A DNA stretch of 64,000 nt from Hyphomicrobiales bacterium (GCA_900473745.1 UCMW01000009.1:124001-188000), one strand, 5' to 3'; shown: positions 53,714 to 61,772, numbered from the stretch's first letter. Numbers and translations: made by a program. The notes: generated by a model not told the origin, from the letters alone.

Positions 53714-53859
53714 ATTGTTGGTCTGACGCAACTGCTGTATGCGATGGGCCAAACCCGATTTTTTCGGGATCTTCGCCGGGGCGTGGCGCGTTAGCCTGCA
53801 GTATCCCCTTTTTCGAAACACAAGATAAATCGGGCTCCACGCCCGGAAAGGAAACGACC

Positions 53860-54102
53860 GTGCAAGTTCTCGTTCGTGACAACAATGTCGACCAGGCGCT
53901 CCGCGTGCTAAAGAAGAAGATGCAGCGCGAAGGTCTCTTTCGCGAAATGAAGGCTCGCAGCGCCTTCGAAAAGCCGTCGGAAAAGCGCGTGCGCGAAAAG
54001 GCCGAAGCCATTCGCCGCCAGCGCAAGCTCGCGCGCAAGAAGATGCAGCGCGAAGGCCTGCTTCCGGCTCCTAAGAAGGCTGCCGTTCGCGGCGCACGCT
54101 GA
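53860..54102 (+). CDS. rpsU: 30S ribosomal protein S21
   Basis: The 80-residue protein is S21 with a GTG start at 53860 (GGAAAGGAAA just upstream). It begins [20 protein letters not shown] and is strongly basic throughout. The block KKMQREGL occurs twice, at about 20-27 and 64-71, in an alphaproteobacterial-length protein with a longer C-terminus than E. coli S21 (71 residues). S21 helps mRNA start-site recognition. It is separated from cspA by a terminator. Confidence 0.95.
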   Translation: MQVLVRDNNVDQALRVLKKKMQREGLFREMKARSAFEKPSEKRVREKAEAIRRQRKLARKKMQREGLLPAPKKAAVRGAR

Positions 54103-54269
54103 CACGACCACCTCCGTGCGCCCCAGAGCGCGCGGATGTCCGACCAGGAGGAAGGCCAGCGGCCTTTCCTCGGTCATCGGCCTCGGTCCAGGCCATTCCA
54201 TCGGGCCAGGGCCGCCGGACCTCACCCCCATGCCGAGACAGGCAGCCAGGCTGCAGGAAGGACCCCGAC

Positions 54270-54497
54270 ATGAATGCCACCAAAGACGCATTTTTCAAGC
54301 CCGAGAAGGTTTCGCCGCAGGACAAGGCTGCGACAACCGACAGCGTCGCCCGCTCGCTGATCGCGGCGGAAGCAACGGCCCGCGAACGGAAGACCGAAGC
54401 CTTGAAGGCCCTGCGCATGCAGCGCGAGGCAGTCGAGGCCGAAAACGCGCCGGCACCGAAGAAGCGCGCCGTGAAAAAGGCCGTGAAGCGCGGCTGA
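54270..54497 (+). CDS. Small Lys/Ala-rich basic protein of unknown function
   Basis: The 75-residue protein is helical and strongly basic at the C-terminus (KKRAVKKAVKRG), with a Pro/Ala linker. Its composition suggests nucleic-acid binding, but no family is recognised. An AGGAAGGA precedes the ATG at 54270, and a terminator follows the stop codon, so the gene looks real. It lies 167 nt after rpsU. Confidence 0.6.
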   Translation: MNATKDAFFKPEKVSPQDKAATTDSVARSLIAAEATARERKTEALKALRMQREAVEAENAPAPKKRAVKKAVKRG

Positions 54498-54530
54498 GGC
54501 CAGCGCACACGAGCCATGAAGCAGAATTCG

Positions 54531-54569
54531 ACAAAGGCCGGAGCGGCAGTACGCCACTCCGGCCTTTGT
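54531..54569. terminator. Bidirectional terminator
   Basis: Thirteen-bp arms ACAAAGGCCGGAG and CTCCGGCCTTTGT with a 13-nt loop sit between the convergent small basic protein and VOC genes. A/T tracts on both sides suit either strand. The right arm ends 4 bp before the VOC stop codon. Confidence 0.85.
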
Positions 54570-54572
54570 GCG

Positions 54573-55349
54573 TCATTTCGTGGCCGACGTCAGGTTGAAA
54601 TACGCCCCTTGCGGATCCTGGCAGGCGGCGATCCAGGAGCCACCGGGAACCTGATGCGGCCCCATCAGCAGCTGACCGCCGAGCGATTTCACCTTCTCGA
54701 TCGCCGAATCGATCGCAGGCACGATGAAGTAGAAGCCCCAATAGGGCATGGGCATTTCCGGCCGCTTGGTCATCATGCCGCCGATGCCGCGGTCGCCTAA
54801 CTTGAAGGTCTGGTAGATGCCCATGGCATCCATGTCGACGGCCATGTCCTTTTCCCAGCCGAAGCGCGCGGCGTAGAAGTCCCAGACCTTTTCCCAGTCG
54901 CCGGCCATCAGCTCGTTCCAGCCGACGGTGCCGGTGCTGCCGGGCGTGGGCCAGGTGCCGGTGCTCCTGTCTTCCATCATCGGGGTCATGATGCAGACGA
55001 CCGCACCTTGCGGATCGGCGACGACGGCGAATCGGCCGACACCGGGGATATCTTCCGGAGGACGGCAGATCATACCGCCATCGCTCTGATAGTCCGCCGC
55101 CGTTTTGTCGACGTCATCGACGGCGATGTAGCCGGTCCAGTTGGGCGGGATACCCTGCCCCTTCAACTCCTCGGTCAGCGCCATCATGCCGGCCACGCCG
55201 AAGGGAAATCCAGGCACTGCGAACGAGGTGTAGGTGAAGCCTTCCATTGGCATATCGGTGGGCTCCCAGCCGAGTAGCCGGCCGTAAAAAACCTTGGCCG
55301 CAGCCGGATCCGGGGTCATGAGCTCGTGCCAAATGAATGTCCCGTGCAT
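54573..55349 (-). CDS. VOC family protein (two glyoxalase-like domains)
   Basis: The 258-residue protein contains two vicinal-oxygen-chelate domains (about 1-120 and 130-258): GTFIWHELMTPDPAAAKVFY and VGWNELMAGDWEKVWDFYAA are equivalent N-terminal strands. VOC proteins include glyoxalases, dioxygenases and resistance proteins; the substrate here is unknown. It is the third gene of a minus-strand operon with DUF1579 and DUF899 genes (gap of 17 nt). Confidence 0.9.
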   Translation of the reverse strand: MHGTFIWHELMTPDPAAAKVFYGRLLGWEPTDMPMEGFTYTSFAVPGFPFGVAGMMALTEELKGQGIPPNWTGYIAVDDVDKTAADYQSDGGMICRPPEDIPGVGRFAVVADPQGAVVCIMTPMMEDRSTGTWPTPGSTGTVGWNELMAGDWEKVWDFYAARFGWEKDMAVDMDAMGIYQTFKLGDRGIGGMMTKRPEMPMPYWGFYFIVPAIDSAIEKVKSLGGQLLMGPHQVPGGSWIAACQDPQGAYFNLTSATK

Positions 55350-55366
55350 GCGCAATCCCTCTCTTT

Positions 55367-55870
55367 TCACGTTTCCAGGCGTCGGCCGACGCGTTTCGAT
55401 TCGCTCGTCATGAAAGTGTGGAAGCTGCCATCCGGCTTGCGGACACTGCCGGAGAAGGTCCTGGTGTCATCATCGATGAAGTGGATGACATCACGATAAA
55501 TCTCGTTGCGGGAGGGGTCCTCCATGCTCGGCCCCTCGGCCTCGAGCACGAGCGTCTGGCCATCATCTTCCAGCCAACCCTTGTAGACCCAGAGCTTGTC
55601 CATCATCGAGCCCACCCAGGTCCCGACATAGTGGCCGAGGCGCGGATCGTAGCCGAGCGTCATGATCATCGAAGAGCGCGTGCCGTCGCCCATGCCACCC
55701 TCCCCTTCCGCCATGACCCAGAAATCGCCGACGGGCCGAACCTTCTCGGTCCAGCGCTTGAGGGGGTCTTCCGGATCATAAGCCTCATGTCCTGTCGAGC
55801 TGACATAGAGCCAGTCGCCGACGAGGCGGTCGAGGACGCGGTGATGCTCGGTGGGCTTGGGGAATTCCAT
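55367..55870 (-). CDS. DUF1579 family protein
   Basis: The 167-residue protein has DUF1579 features: KPTEHHRVLDRLVGDWLYVS at the N-terminus and VRPVGDFWVMAEGEG in the middle, then MIMTLGYDPRLGHYVGTWV. It probably forms a small lipocalin-like beta barrel; its ligand is unknown. ATG 55870 follows AAGGAGGA. It is the middle gene of the DUF899/DUF1579/VOC operon. Confidence 0.9.
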   Translation of the reverse strand: MEFPKPTEHHRVLDRLVGDWLYVSSTGHEAYDPEDPLKRWTEKVRPVGDFWVMAEGEGGMGDGTRSSMIMTLGYDPRLGHYVGTWVGSMMDKLWVYKGWLEDDGQTLVLEAEGPSMEDPSRNEIYRDVIHFIDDDTRTFSGSVRKPDGSFHTFMTSESKRVGRRLET

Positions 55871-55883
55871 GATCGATCCTCCT

Positions 55884-56615
55884 TCAGTGGCAGCAACCGG
55901 CCGTTTCGACCGGCTTGGCGGCATATTCGTCCTTGCGCTTGACGAAGCTCAGCGTGCCGGTCTCGTTGCGGCCGAGCGGCGCGTGGTCGAGGATCATCAG
56001 CGTGCCGAGGGCCTCCTCGCCGCCGCGCGCATACTGCGAATAGGTGTGGAAGATATCGCCTTTCTCGTTCCTGTAGAAGGCGGAGAGGCCGGGAAGCTCG
56101 TCATGCGCCTGCTCGCGCGGAGTGTCGCGGAAATTATAGCGGACCGTGCCAGAGGCCAGTTGTTCCGGCGTGAAGGAGACGTGGAAGTCGTAGTTGAACT
56201 CGCTGCCGAAGGAGGAGACCCAGGGGAAATGCCAGTTCATGCGGCGCCTGTAGGCCTCGATCTTGTCGAGCGGCGCGCGCGAGACGGTGACGAAGGTGAC
56301 GTCGTGATTGTTCAAGTGCGGGAGCATGCCGTCGATATGGTCTGCGAAGAAGGAGCAGCCGGGGCAGCCGGCATCCCAATCGGGCCCGAACATGAAATGG
56401 TTGATCATCAGCTGGCTGCGCCCCTCGAAGAGCTCGCCGAGCGTCTTTTCGCCCGATGGCGTCTGGAACCGATAGTCCTTGTCGACCTTGACCCAGGGCA
56501 GCGACCGCCGCTCCGCATTCACCCGGTCACGCTGCCGGGTCAGTTCCTTTTCCTGCTGCAGAAGGGCCTTGCGGGCTTCGAGCCACTCCTCCCGCGAAAC
56601 AACCGAATGTTCCAT
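55884..56615 (-). CDS. DUF899 thioredoxin-like protein
   Basis: The 243-residue protein matches DUF899: EWLEARKALLQQEKELTRQR, MFGPDWDAGCPGCSFFADHI (a CPGC redox-like motif near residues 91-94) and DKIEAYRRRMNWHFPWVSS. Members are thioredoxin-fold proteins of unclear function. ATG 56615 follows GAGGAG. It is the first gene of the operon and divergent from a MarR regulator, with a palindrome in the gap. The C-terminus has an unusual CCH. Confidence 0.92.
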   Translation of the reverse strand: MEHSVVSREEWLEARKALLQQEKELTRQRDRVNAERRSLPWVKVDKDYRFQTPSGEKTLGELFEGRSQLMINHFMFGPDWDAGCPGCSFFADHIDGMLPHLNNHDVTFVTVSRAPLDKIEAYRRRMNWHFPWVSSFGSEFNYDFHVSFTPEQLASGTVRYNFRDTPREQAHDELPGLSAFYRNEKGDIFHTYSQYARGGEEALGTLMILDHAPLGRNETGTLSFVKRKDEYAAKPVETAGCCH

Positions 56616-56642
56616 CTCGTCACTCCTCCTCTTGACATTTAG

Positions 56643-56654
56643 GTTGATATCAAC
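56643..56654. promoter_or_regulatory. Candidate MarR operator
   Basis: A perfect 12-bp palindrome GTTGATATCAAC lies in the 50-bp gap between the divergent DUF899 and marR genes. It overlaps the spacer of a plus-strand TTGACA (56632-56637) and CATATT (56654-56659) promoter. That promoter would start transcription at about the marR ATG (56666), giving a near-leaderless message. Confidence 0.75.
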
Positions 56655-56665
56655 ATATTTATTCC

Positions 56666-57112
56666 ATGTCAAACGGGCCACTGATTCCCTATTCCACCAC
56701 CATTCATGTCAAAGACACCTGCCTTTGCCTGCATGCGCAGCGCGCGGCCCGCGCTTTGGCCCGCCGCTTCGATCTGGCACTCAAGCCAGTTGGACTGACC
56801 AATCAGCAGTTCTCGCTGATGATGGCATTGAACCGCCCCGAGCCGCCGCCGATGGGGCCAGTTGCCAGGCTTCTGGCCATGGATCGCACCACGCTGACGG
56901 CTGCGCTGAAACCGCTTTCCGCCCGTGGCTGGGTATCGATCGAGCCCGACCCGAAGGACCGTCGCGGCAAGCGGCTGCGGCTGACCGCGGAGGGTTCCGC
57001 GGCTTTGTTGAGCGCCGTGCCGATCTGGAAAGAGGTGCATGGCGAAATCGAAGCCGGCATGCAGAGCGATGCCGGCATGCTGCGCCAGGGGCTGATCGAG
57101 GTCAGCATGTGA
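56666..57112 (+). CDS. MarR family transcriptional regulator
   Basis: The 148-residue winged-helix protein has VGLTNQQFSLMMALNRPEPP, RLLAMDRTTLTAALKPLSAR and EPDPKDRRGKRLRLTAEG, the MarR DNA-binding layout. Two Cys in the first helix (CLCLHAQRAARALARRF) could sense oxidants. It probably represses the divergent DUF899/DUF1579/VOC operon through the 12-bp palindrome. Confidence 0.92.
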   Translation: MSNGPLIPYSTTIHVKDTCLCLHAQRAARALARRFDLALKPVGLTNQQFSLMMALNRPEPPPMGPVARLLAMDRTTLTAALKPLSARGWVSIEPDPKDRRGKRLRLTAEGSAALLSAVPIWKEVHGEIEAGMQSDAGMLRQGLIEVSM

Positions 57113-57198
57113 TTCAGCACCCCTCGCCCCCGCTTCGGGCGTTGCCTCGATCCGTTCCACCTCCCTCTTTCCGTTCAACGCAGCAAGGCAGGACCTTC

Positions 57199-57837
57199 AT
57201 GACGACCATCACGCTGACGACCTATGACTGGGTGCCGGACCTGCCGCGGGGCTATGTGCGCGACCTCAGGATACGCTGGGCGCTGGAAGAAGCCGGCCTT
57301 CCCTATCAGGTGGCCAGCACGCCCTTTCGCCAGCGCGAGGCGGAGCATCTCGCGCATCAGCCCTTCGCGCAGGTTCCCTGGCTGACCGATGGCGACCTCT
57401 CCATCTTCGAGACCGGCGCGATCCTGCTCTATCTGGGCGCCAAGAGCGATCGGCTGATGCCGAGCGACCCGGCCGGACGGGCCAAGGTGACGGAATGGCT
57501 GTTTGCAGCCCTCAACTCCGTCGAGGCGGCCAGTCTGCCCTGGTCGATCCTGACCTTTTCCAAGCCGGAAGGCGGCATCCCGCAAGCCCTGGTCGGGTTT
57601 CTCTACGCACGGCTCTCACGCATGGAAGCGGTTCTTTCGACCGGGGACTGGCTGGCCGGGTCGTTCTCCGTCGCCGACATCGCCATGGCGGATGTGCTGC
57701 GACTCGTCGGGCGGCTTGAGGGTCTTGGCGAATACCCTGCTTGCCAGGCCTATGTCGCCCGGGCCACCGCAAGACCGGCCTTTCTCAAAGCCCATGCGGA
57801 CCAGATGGCGCATTTTGCCGCGGCGGATGTGCGCTGA
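57199..57837 (+). CDS. Glutathione S-transferase family protein
   Basis: The 212-residue protein has a thioredoxin-like N-terminal domain (RIRWALEEAGLPYQVASTPF then FAQVPWLTDGDLSIFETGAI, containing the cis-Pro and the Glu-Thr glutathione-binding pair) and a helical C-terminal domain with WLAGSFSVADIAMADVLR. It likely conjugates or reduces with glutathione; the substrate is unknown. It lies 86 nt after marR and may be cotranscribed. Confidence 0.93.
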   Translation: MTTITLTTYDWVPDLPRGYVRDLRIRWALEEAGLPYQVASTPFRQREAEHLAHQPFAQVPWLTDGDLSIFETGAILLYLGAKSDRLMPSDPAGRAKVTEWLFAALNSVEAASLPWSILTFSKPEGGIPQALVGFLYARLSRMEAVLSTGDWLAGSFSVADIAMADVLRLVGRLEGLGEYPACQAYVARATARPAFLKAHADQMAHFAAADVR

Positions 57838-57915
57838 CGGCTGGGCGAAGTCCAGACATCGCGGCCGTTCCGGATATCCCGCCCCTCCTCGCGAGGACCC
57901 CGTCAATAGACTTGC

Positions 57916-57942
57916 GGAAGGCCGGCCAAGCGCCGGCCTTCC
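57916..57942. terminator. Bidirectional terminator between GST and NmrA-like genes
   Basis: Ten-bp arms GGAAGGCCGG and CCGGCCTTCC with a 7-nt loop sit between the convergent genes. The plus-strand tail is TGTTTA. Confidence 0.75.
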
Positions 57943-57945
57943 TGT

Positions 57946-58794
57946 TTACGCCTTCAGCCAGTCTTCCACGCTGCGCGGCGTAAGACCGAGCAGGGTCTGG
58001 GCGCTGGTGTGTTCAGCGATCACGTTGTCCTTTCGCTCCGCCAGAGCCTGGTAGAAGGCCGCGATGGCGGAGGCAGCGGGGCCGATGAAGGGTTCCAGTT
58101 CGGCCTGGAAATCGGCGACCGGTTTCGTTTCGAAGGTGACAGCGCGACCGAGATGTGTGGCGAAGGCGGCGGCGAGTTGCGGCCCAGTCAGGCCCGGCAG
58201 ATGGCCGACGCCGACAATGGCGGACACCGTATGATCGGTCAGAAGCCGCAGGGCGACATCGGCGATATCGTGATGGGAGCTCCAGGAAACAGCAAGATCG
58301 GCGCGGATCGGATACTGCAGGAGACCGCTCGCCTTTGCCGGTTCGATCACCGCGGGCAGCATGAGATTCTCGAGATAGAGCCGCGGCGCGATGACGGCAT
58401 GGGACACGCCGCTCTCGCGAAGCCCGTTCATGAGTATACCGACGGCACTGTCATCCGCCGCCTGCAGGGGAGAGCTCAGCTCATCGACGATTGCGCCGCT
58501 GGTGGAGAAGACGACACGGGCGGGCCTGGCGCGGTCGATTGCGGTGACGATGTTCTTCGCATAGTCGATCCGCAGCGGCTCCGGCACCTGGGGAAGATGG
58601 ACAAAGATGCCTTCAGAACCGCGATAGGCGGCCTCGAGCGACGATGCCGAGCCGGCATCGGCCGATATTGCCGGGCGGCCTCCGGCCTTCTCCAGATCGC
58701 GCAGGGCGGCACGGGCATCGAGGCCCCTGGCCAGCATGAGGTCAAAGAGGGGCGCTCCCTGCGCGCCGGTGGCGCCATGGATGACAAACGACAT
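57946..58794 (-). CDS. NmrA-like NAD(P)-binding protein
   Basis: The 282-residue protein is an atypical SDR of the NmrA/HSCARG group: Rossmann motif IHGATGAQGAPLFD (about 5-18), VVFSTSGAIVDE (about 94-105) and IRADLAVSWSSHHDIADVAL. Related QorB-type proteins reduce quinones. The divergent HxlR-type gene with a N-terminal CC (QorR-like) supports a quinone or electrophile response, an inference. Confidence 0.9.
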   Translation of the reverse strand: MSFVIHGATGAQGAPLFDLMLARGLDARAALRDLEKAGGRPAISADAGSASSLEAAYRGSEGIFVHLPQVPEPLRIDYAKNIVTAIDRARPARVVFSTSGAIVDELSSPLQAADDSAVGILMNGLRESGVSHAVIAPRLYLENLMLPAVIEPAKASGLLQYPIRADLAVSWSSHHDIADVALRLLTDHTVSAIVGVGHLPGLTGPQLAAAFATHLGRAVTFETKPVADFQAELEPFIGPAASAIAAFYQALAERKDNVIAEHTSAQTLLGLTPRSVEDWLKA

Positions 58795-58825
58795 TCGGAT
58801 ATCCTTTTCCTGTTGGATCGAGAAC

Positions 58826-58870
58826 CCATTGGTGCAATAAATGCATCAGTTACGTCAAATGCACCAATGG
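58826..58870. promoter_or_regulatory. Inverted-repeat operator between NmrA-like and HxlR genes
   Basis: Eleven-bp arms CCATTGGTGCA (58826-58836) and TGCACCAATGG (58860-58870) are separated by 23 bp. They fill the gap between the divergent genes and end 11 bp before the HxlR ATG. A site like this is expected for a dimeric HxlR regulator. Confidence 0.75.
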
Positions 58871-58881
58871 AAGAAATCGCC

Positions 58882-59241
58882 ATGACCGAGAAAAAACTGC
58901 CGTGCTGCGGTGTCGAGCGCTTTCTCCTGCTGCTCGACGGTCCCTGGGCGACGCTGATCATCCGGGAGCTGCTCGGCGGTGCGCGGCGTTTCACCGAGCT
59001 GCGGCAGGCCCTGCCCGGCATCAGCGCCCATACGCTGACCCACCGGCTGCGGCGCTTCGAGGAACACGGGCTGGTGACACGAGAGGCTTTTGCGGAGACG
59101 CCACCACGGGTGGTCTATGATCTCACGCCGCTCGGGGCTTCGCTGCAGGACATACTGTATGCCATGCGGGCCTGGGGAGACCGTGTGCCCGATACGGTTC
59201 TGACAAGCACGGGAAGCCGGGATCTTCGGCTGCGCGGCTGA
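58882..59241 (+). CDS. HxlR family regulator, redox-Cys type (QorR-like)
   Basis: The 119-residue winged-helix protein matches HxlR/DUF24: GPWATLIIRELLGGARRFTE, ISAHTLTHRLRRFEEHGLVT and PPRVVYDLTPLGASL. It has Cys at the N-terminal sensor position (KLPCCGVERF), unlike the first HxlR gene in the window. This fits thiol-based sensing of quinones or oxidants. ATG 58882 has GGAAGAA just upstream; ATG 58867 lies inside the operator. Confidence 0.9.
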   Translation: MTEKKLPCCGVERFLLLLDGPWATLIIRELLGGARRFTELRQALPGISAHTLTHRLRRFEEHGLVTREAFAETPPRVVYDLTPLGASLQDILYAMRAWGDRVPDTVLTSTGSRDLRLRG

Positions 59242-59244
59242 CGC

Positions 59245-59270
59245 AAAAAGGCCGGCGCGAGGCCGGCCTT
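59245..59270 (-). terminator. Terminator of ohr
   Basis: Arms AAGGCCGGC and GCCGGCCTT with a short GCGAG-type loop are followed by a T run on the minus strand. It lies about 30 bp beyond the ohr stop and also ends the convergent HxlR gene. Confidence 0.8.
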
Positions 59271-59300
59271 CTGGCGGTGGATCTGCTGGAAATCAGGCGA

Positions 59301-59723
59301 TCAGAGAACCGTGACCGGAACTTCGGTCGAGGTGCGCATGGCGTGGCTGTAGGGGCAGACGATATGGGCTGCGGCCGCGAGACGCTCGACGGTTTCGCGG
59401 TCCATACCGGGGACTTCGACGCTGAGCTTCACCTCGATGCCGAAGCCGCCGCCGTCTTCACGCGGGCCGATGCCGACTTCGACGTGAACCTTGGCATCTT
59501 CCGGAATCGTGATCTTCTCCTTGCGGGCGACAGCCTTCAAGGCACCCAGGAAGCAGGCGGAGTAACCGACGGCAAAGAGCTGTTCCGGGTTGGTGCCGGC
59601 CGCGCCATCGCCACCGAGTTCCTTCGGCGTCGTCAGGGTGACGTCGAGAGCGCCATTGTCGGCGACGCCGTGGCCAGAGCGGCCGCCGGTGGCATGACCG
59701 TGTGCGGTGTAGAGGATTGCCAT
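59301..59723 (-). CDS. ohr: Organic hydroperoxide resistance protein
   Basis: The 140-residue Ohr is a thiol peroxidase that reduces organic and fatty-acid hydroperoxides. The catalytic pair is C57 (VGYSACFLGAL) and C123 (HIVCPYSHAM), with the conserved GTNPEQLFAVGY region. It is repressed by the divergent OhrR. A strong promoter with the operator in its spacer lies upstream, and an efficient terminator follows. Confidence 0.97.
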   Translation of the reverse strand: MAILYTAHGHATGGRSGHGVADNGALDVTLTTPKELGGDGAAGTNPEQLFAVGYSACFLGALKAVARKEKITIPEDAKVHVEVGIGPREDGGGFGIEVKLSVEVPGMDRETVERLAAAAHIVCPYSHAMRTSTEVPVTVL

Positions 59724-59757
59724 GGGTGTTCTCCTTGTTTGCGGGTTGGTGATTACC

Positions 59758-59790
59758 TATATAGGACACAATTGATTTGCGTGCAATTGT
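59758..59790 (-). promoter_or_regulatory. ohr promoter overlapped by OhrR operator
   Basis: On the minus strand TTGCAC (59781-59786) and TATATA (59758-59763) are 17 bp apart, a near-consensus promoter. Inverted arms ACAATTG (59768-59774) and CAATTGT (59784-59790) overlap the spacer and the -35, matching the AATTG-rich OhrR sites known in other bacteria. Repression by steric block is expected. Confidence 0.88.
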
Positions 59791-59866
59791 TTTTTGCGCA
59801 TTGAAATGTGGACCAGTTTTGGCCACTGTGGAAACAATAGATGCCGAAAGGGGTTCATCAAGGGCC

Positions 59867-60322
59867 ATGACCGACGAAACACTCGAAAAGGAACTGAGGC
59901 TGGACACGCAGCTGTGCTTTGCGCTCTACGGCGCCGCACATGCGTTTACCCGCGCTTACAAGCCGCTGCTCTCGCCGCTCGGCCTCACCTATCCGCAATA
60001 TGTGGTGATGATGGCGCTGTGGGAGCAGGACGACCTCTCGGTGAAGGTGCTCGGCGAAAAGGTCGGGCTCGATTCCGGCACGCTCTCGCCCCTGCTCAAG
60101 CGGCTTGAACAGGTCCAGTATGTCGCCCGCCGCCGGGATGCCGCCGACGAACGCGTGGTCTTCATCACCCTGACCGAGGAAGGCCGGGCGCTCAAGAGCC
60201 GGGCGCTGGAGGTTTTCGCGTCCATCGGCAATCTGACGGGCTGCGACATCGCCGAGATCGAAAGCCTGCGCGACGGCCTGAAGCGGCTGAAGGGCCATCT
60301 CGAGACCATTCCGGACGAATAA
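59867..60322 (+). CDS. ohrR: OhrR, peroxide-sensing MarR family repressor (two-Cys type)
   Basis: The 151-residue protein is OhrR: sensor C17 in RLDTQLCFALYGA, PLGLTYPQYVVMMALWEQDD and DSGTLSPLLKRLEQ. A second Cys at C126 (NLTGCDIAE) corresponds to the Xanthomonas C127 that forms the intersubunit disulfide, so it is the two-Cys type. It is divergent from ohr. The chosen ATG 59867 fits the family length. Confidence 0.96.
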   Translation: MTDETLEKELRLDTQLCFALYGAAHAFTRAYKPLLSPLGLTYPQYVVMMALWEQDDLSVKVLGEKVGLDSGTLSPLLKRLEQVQYVARRRDAADERVVFITLTEEGRALKSRALEVFASIGNLTGCDIAEIESLRDGLKRLKGHLETIPDE

Positions 60323-60471
60323 GCGCGGCCTCGATCAGGAGGCCGCCGCTGCACCTACGACGCATCGCGTCGATCCGCGATCCTGCCCGGCTCTCAACAC
60401 GGGATAAAACAGTCGCGCCTCGCTCTCGCCTTGTTCGCCTTCGAATTGAGGGGTGCAACTGGGAGAACCGC

Positions 60472-61368
60472 ATGCGTACCTATACATCCCCCGCCGCGCG
60501 CCGGGTCGCTGCCCGTCTGAGCGCTCTGATCCTTCCCGCCTTTCTGTTTGCACCCGGGCTCCCGCCCGCACATGCGAGGGACGCCGATCCGGTGACCGTC
60601 GTCGCCCAGCGCGTGGAGACCGAGCTTGGCATGCGCGTCGGCTTTGCAGTTCTCGATATGGGCAGCGGCGAGGTGCGCCGCTATCGCGCCATCGAGCGCT
60701 TCGCCATGGCCAGCACCTTCAAGGCGCTCGCCTGTGCCGCGGCGCTCTCTGCCGGCCCATCTGTTCTCGACAAGCAAACCCGCATCTCCAAGGCGGATCT
60801 TAGGCCGCATTCGCCTGTCACCGAGAAGCGCGTGGGAACGAGCCTTTCGACGCGGGCACTCTGCGAGATCACGCTCAGAACCAGCGACAATGCCGCAGCC
60901 AATGCCGTTCTCGCCGCGATCGGCGGGCCGCCTGCCGTCACGACGTTTCTTCGTGGCATCGGCGACGACACGACACGGCTCGATCGATACGAGCCGGAGC
61001 TCAACGAGGCCACACCCGGCGATCCGCGTGACACGACAACACCGCAGGCGATGGCAGAGACAGTTCGACGGCTGCTGCTCGACCATGCGCTCGAGCCGAA
61101 GGCCCGGGACCAGCTCGAAGCCTGGATGGCGGCGAATGCCGTGGCGGGCGCATTGCTGCGGGCGGAGCTGCCGAAGGGCTGGGCGATCGCCGATCGCAGC
61201 GGCGCCGGTGGCCACGGCACGCGCGGCGTGATCGCGCTGTTGCGCCCGCCCGAGGATGCGCCGCTGGTCGTCGCGATCTATATGGACGGGCGCAAGCATC
61301 CGCTGAAGGTGCGGGATGCTGCGATTGCCGAGATCGGCGCCGCGATCTTTGCGGAATACGGGCGATGA
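60472..61368 (+). CDS. bla: Class A beta-lactamase with RSG motif
   Basis: The 298-residue enzyme has a signal peptide (about 1-36, cleavage after AHA) and the class A set: STFK (81-84, Ser nucleophile), SDN (138-140) and E174 in YEPELNEA. The KTG box reads RSG (242-244), as in the CARB/PSE carbenicillin-hydrolysing group. It hydrolyses beta-lactams in the periplasm; the spectrum cannot be read from sequence. The next gene overlaps its stop by 4 nt. Confidence 0.95.
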   Translation: MRTYTSPAARRVAARLSALILPAFLFAPGLPPAHARDADPVTVVAQRVETELGMRVGFAVLDMGSGEVRRYRAIERFAMASTFKALACAAALSAGPSVLDKQTRISKADLRPHSPVTEKRVGTSLSTRALCEITLRTSDNAAANAVLAAIGGPPAVTTFLRGIGDDTTRLDRYEPELNEATPGDPRDTTTPQAMAETVRRLLLDHALEPKARDQLEAWMAANAVAGALLRAELPKGWAIADRSGAGGHGTRGVIALLRPPEDAPLVVAIYMDGRKHPLKVRDAAIAEIGAAIFAEYGR

Positions 61369-61772
61369 CATCCGTTTTGAAATCGGGTGGCGCGAGGTCG
61401 GGCCGCGCGATCATCCGCCTCGGCTTCACCCTTTCTTATTTGACGGCAGGTGTCGTCTCCGTGACGATCACCGGCGCGCCGGCATGGGCGCAGGAGGCCG
61501 GCACGACGGCGGAGGGGCGGTCGGACTGGCAACGGAAGAAATGCGACGTCTACGCCAAGGCTCTCGACGAAATCCTCGATCATGTCGGGCGCGACGGCGT
61601 CTCCGACCGGTTTCTGGCCCGGAACCGGGAATTCATCGACAGCGGTTGTCTCGCCGACATCGATGCCTGTCCGGAGACCGATGATGACATCGAGGTCGCC
61701 AACGGGCTAACCATCGCCACCATGAATGCCGGGGCCGCGAGTTCCTTCAGCCCGTTTCGCTGTCGAGGGTGA
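61365..61772 (+). CDS. Small exported Cys-containing protein coupled to bla
   Basis: The 135-residue protein overlaps bla by ATGA and so is probably translationally coupled. It has a signal peptide (cleavage near AWAQ, residues 41-43). The mature part has four Cys (KKC, SGC, DAC, FRC) that could form two disulfides, in a region rich in Asp and Arg (EILDHVGRDGVSDRFLARN). No family is recognised; a link to beta-lactam resistance is only suggested by the coupling. Confidence 0.72.
   Translation: MTSVLKSGGARSGRAIIRLGFTLSYLTAGVVSVTITGAPAWAQEAGTTAEGRSDWQRKKCDVYAKALDEILDHVGRDGVSDRFLARNREFIDSGCLADIDACPETDDDIEVANGLTIATMNAGAASSFSPFRCRG

Noticed and set aside
58009..58866. Extension of the HxlR frame to 410 codons
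   Set aside because: It is antisense to the NmrA-like gene and passes through the inverted-repeat operator.
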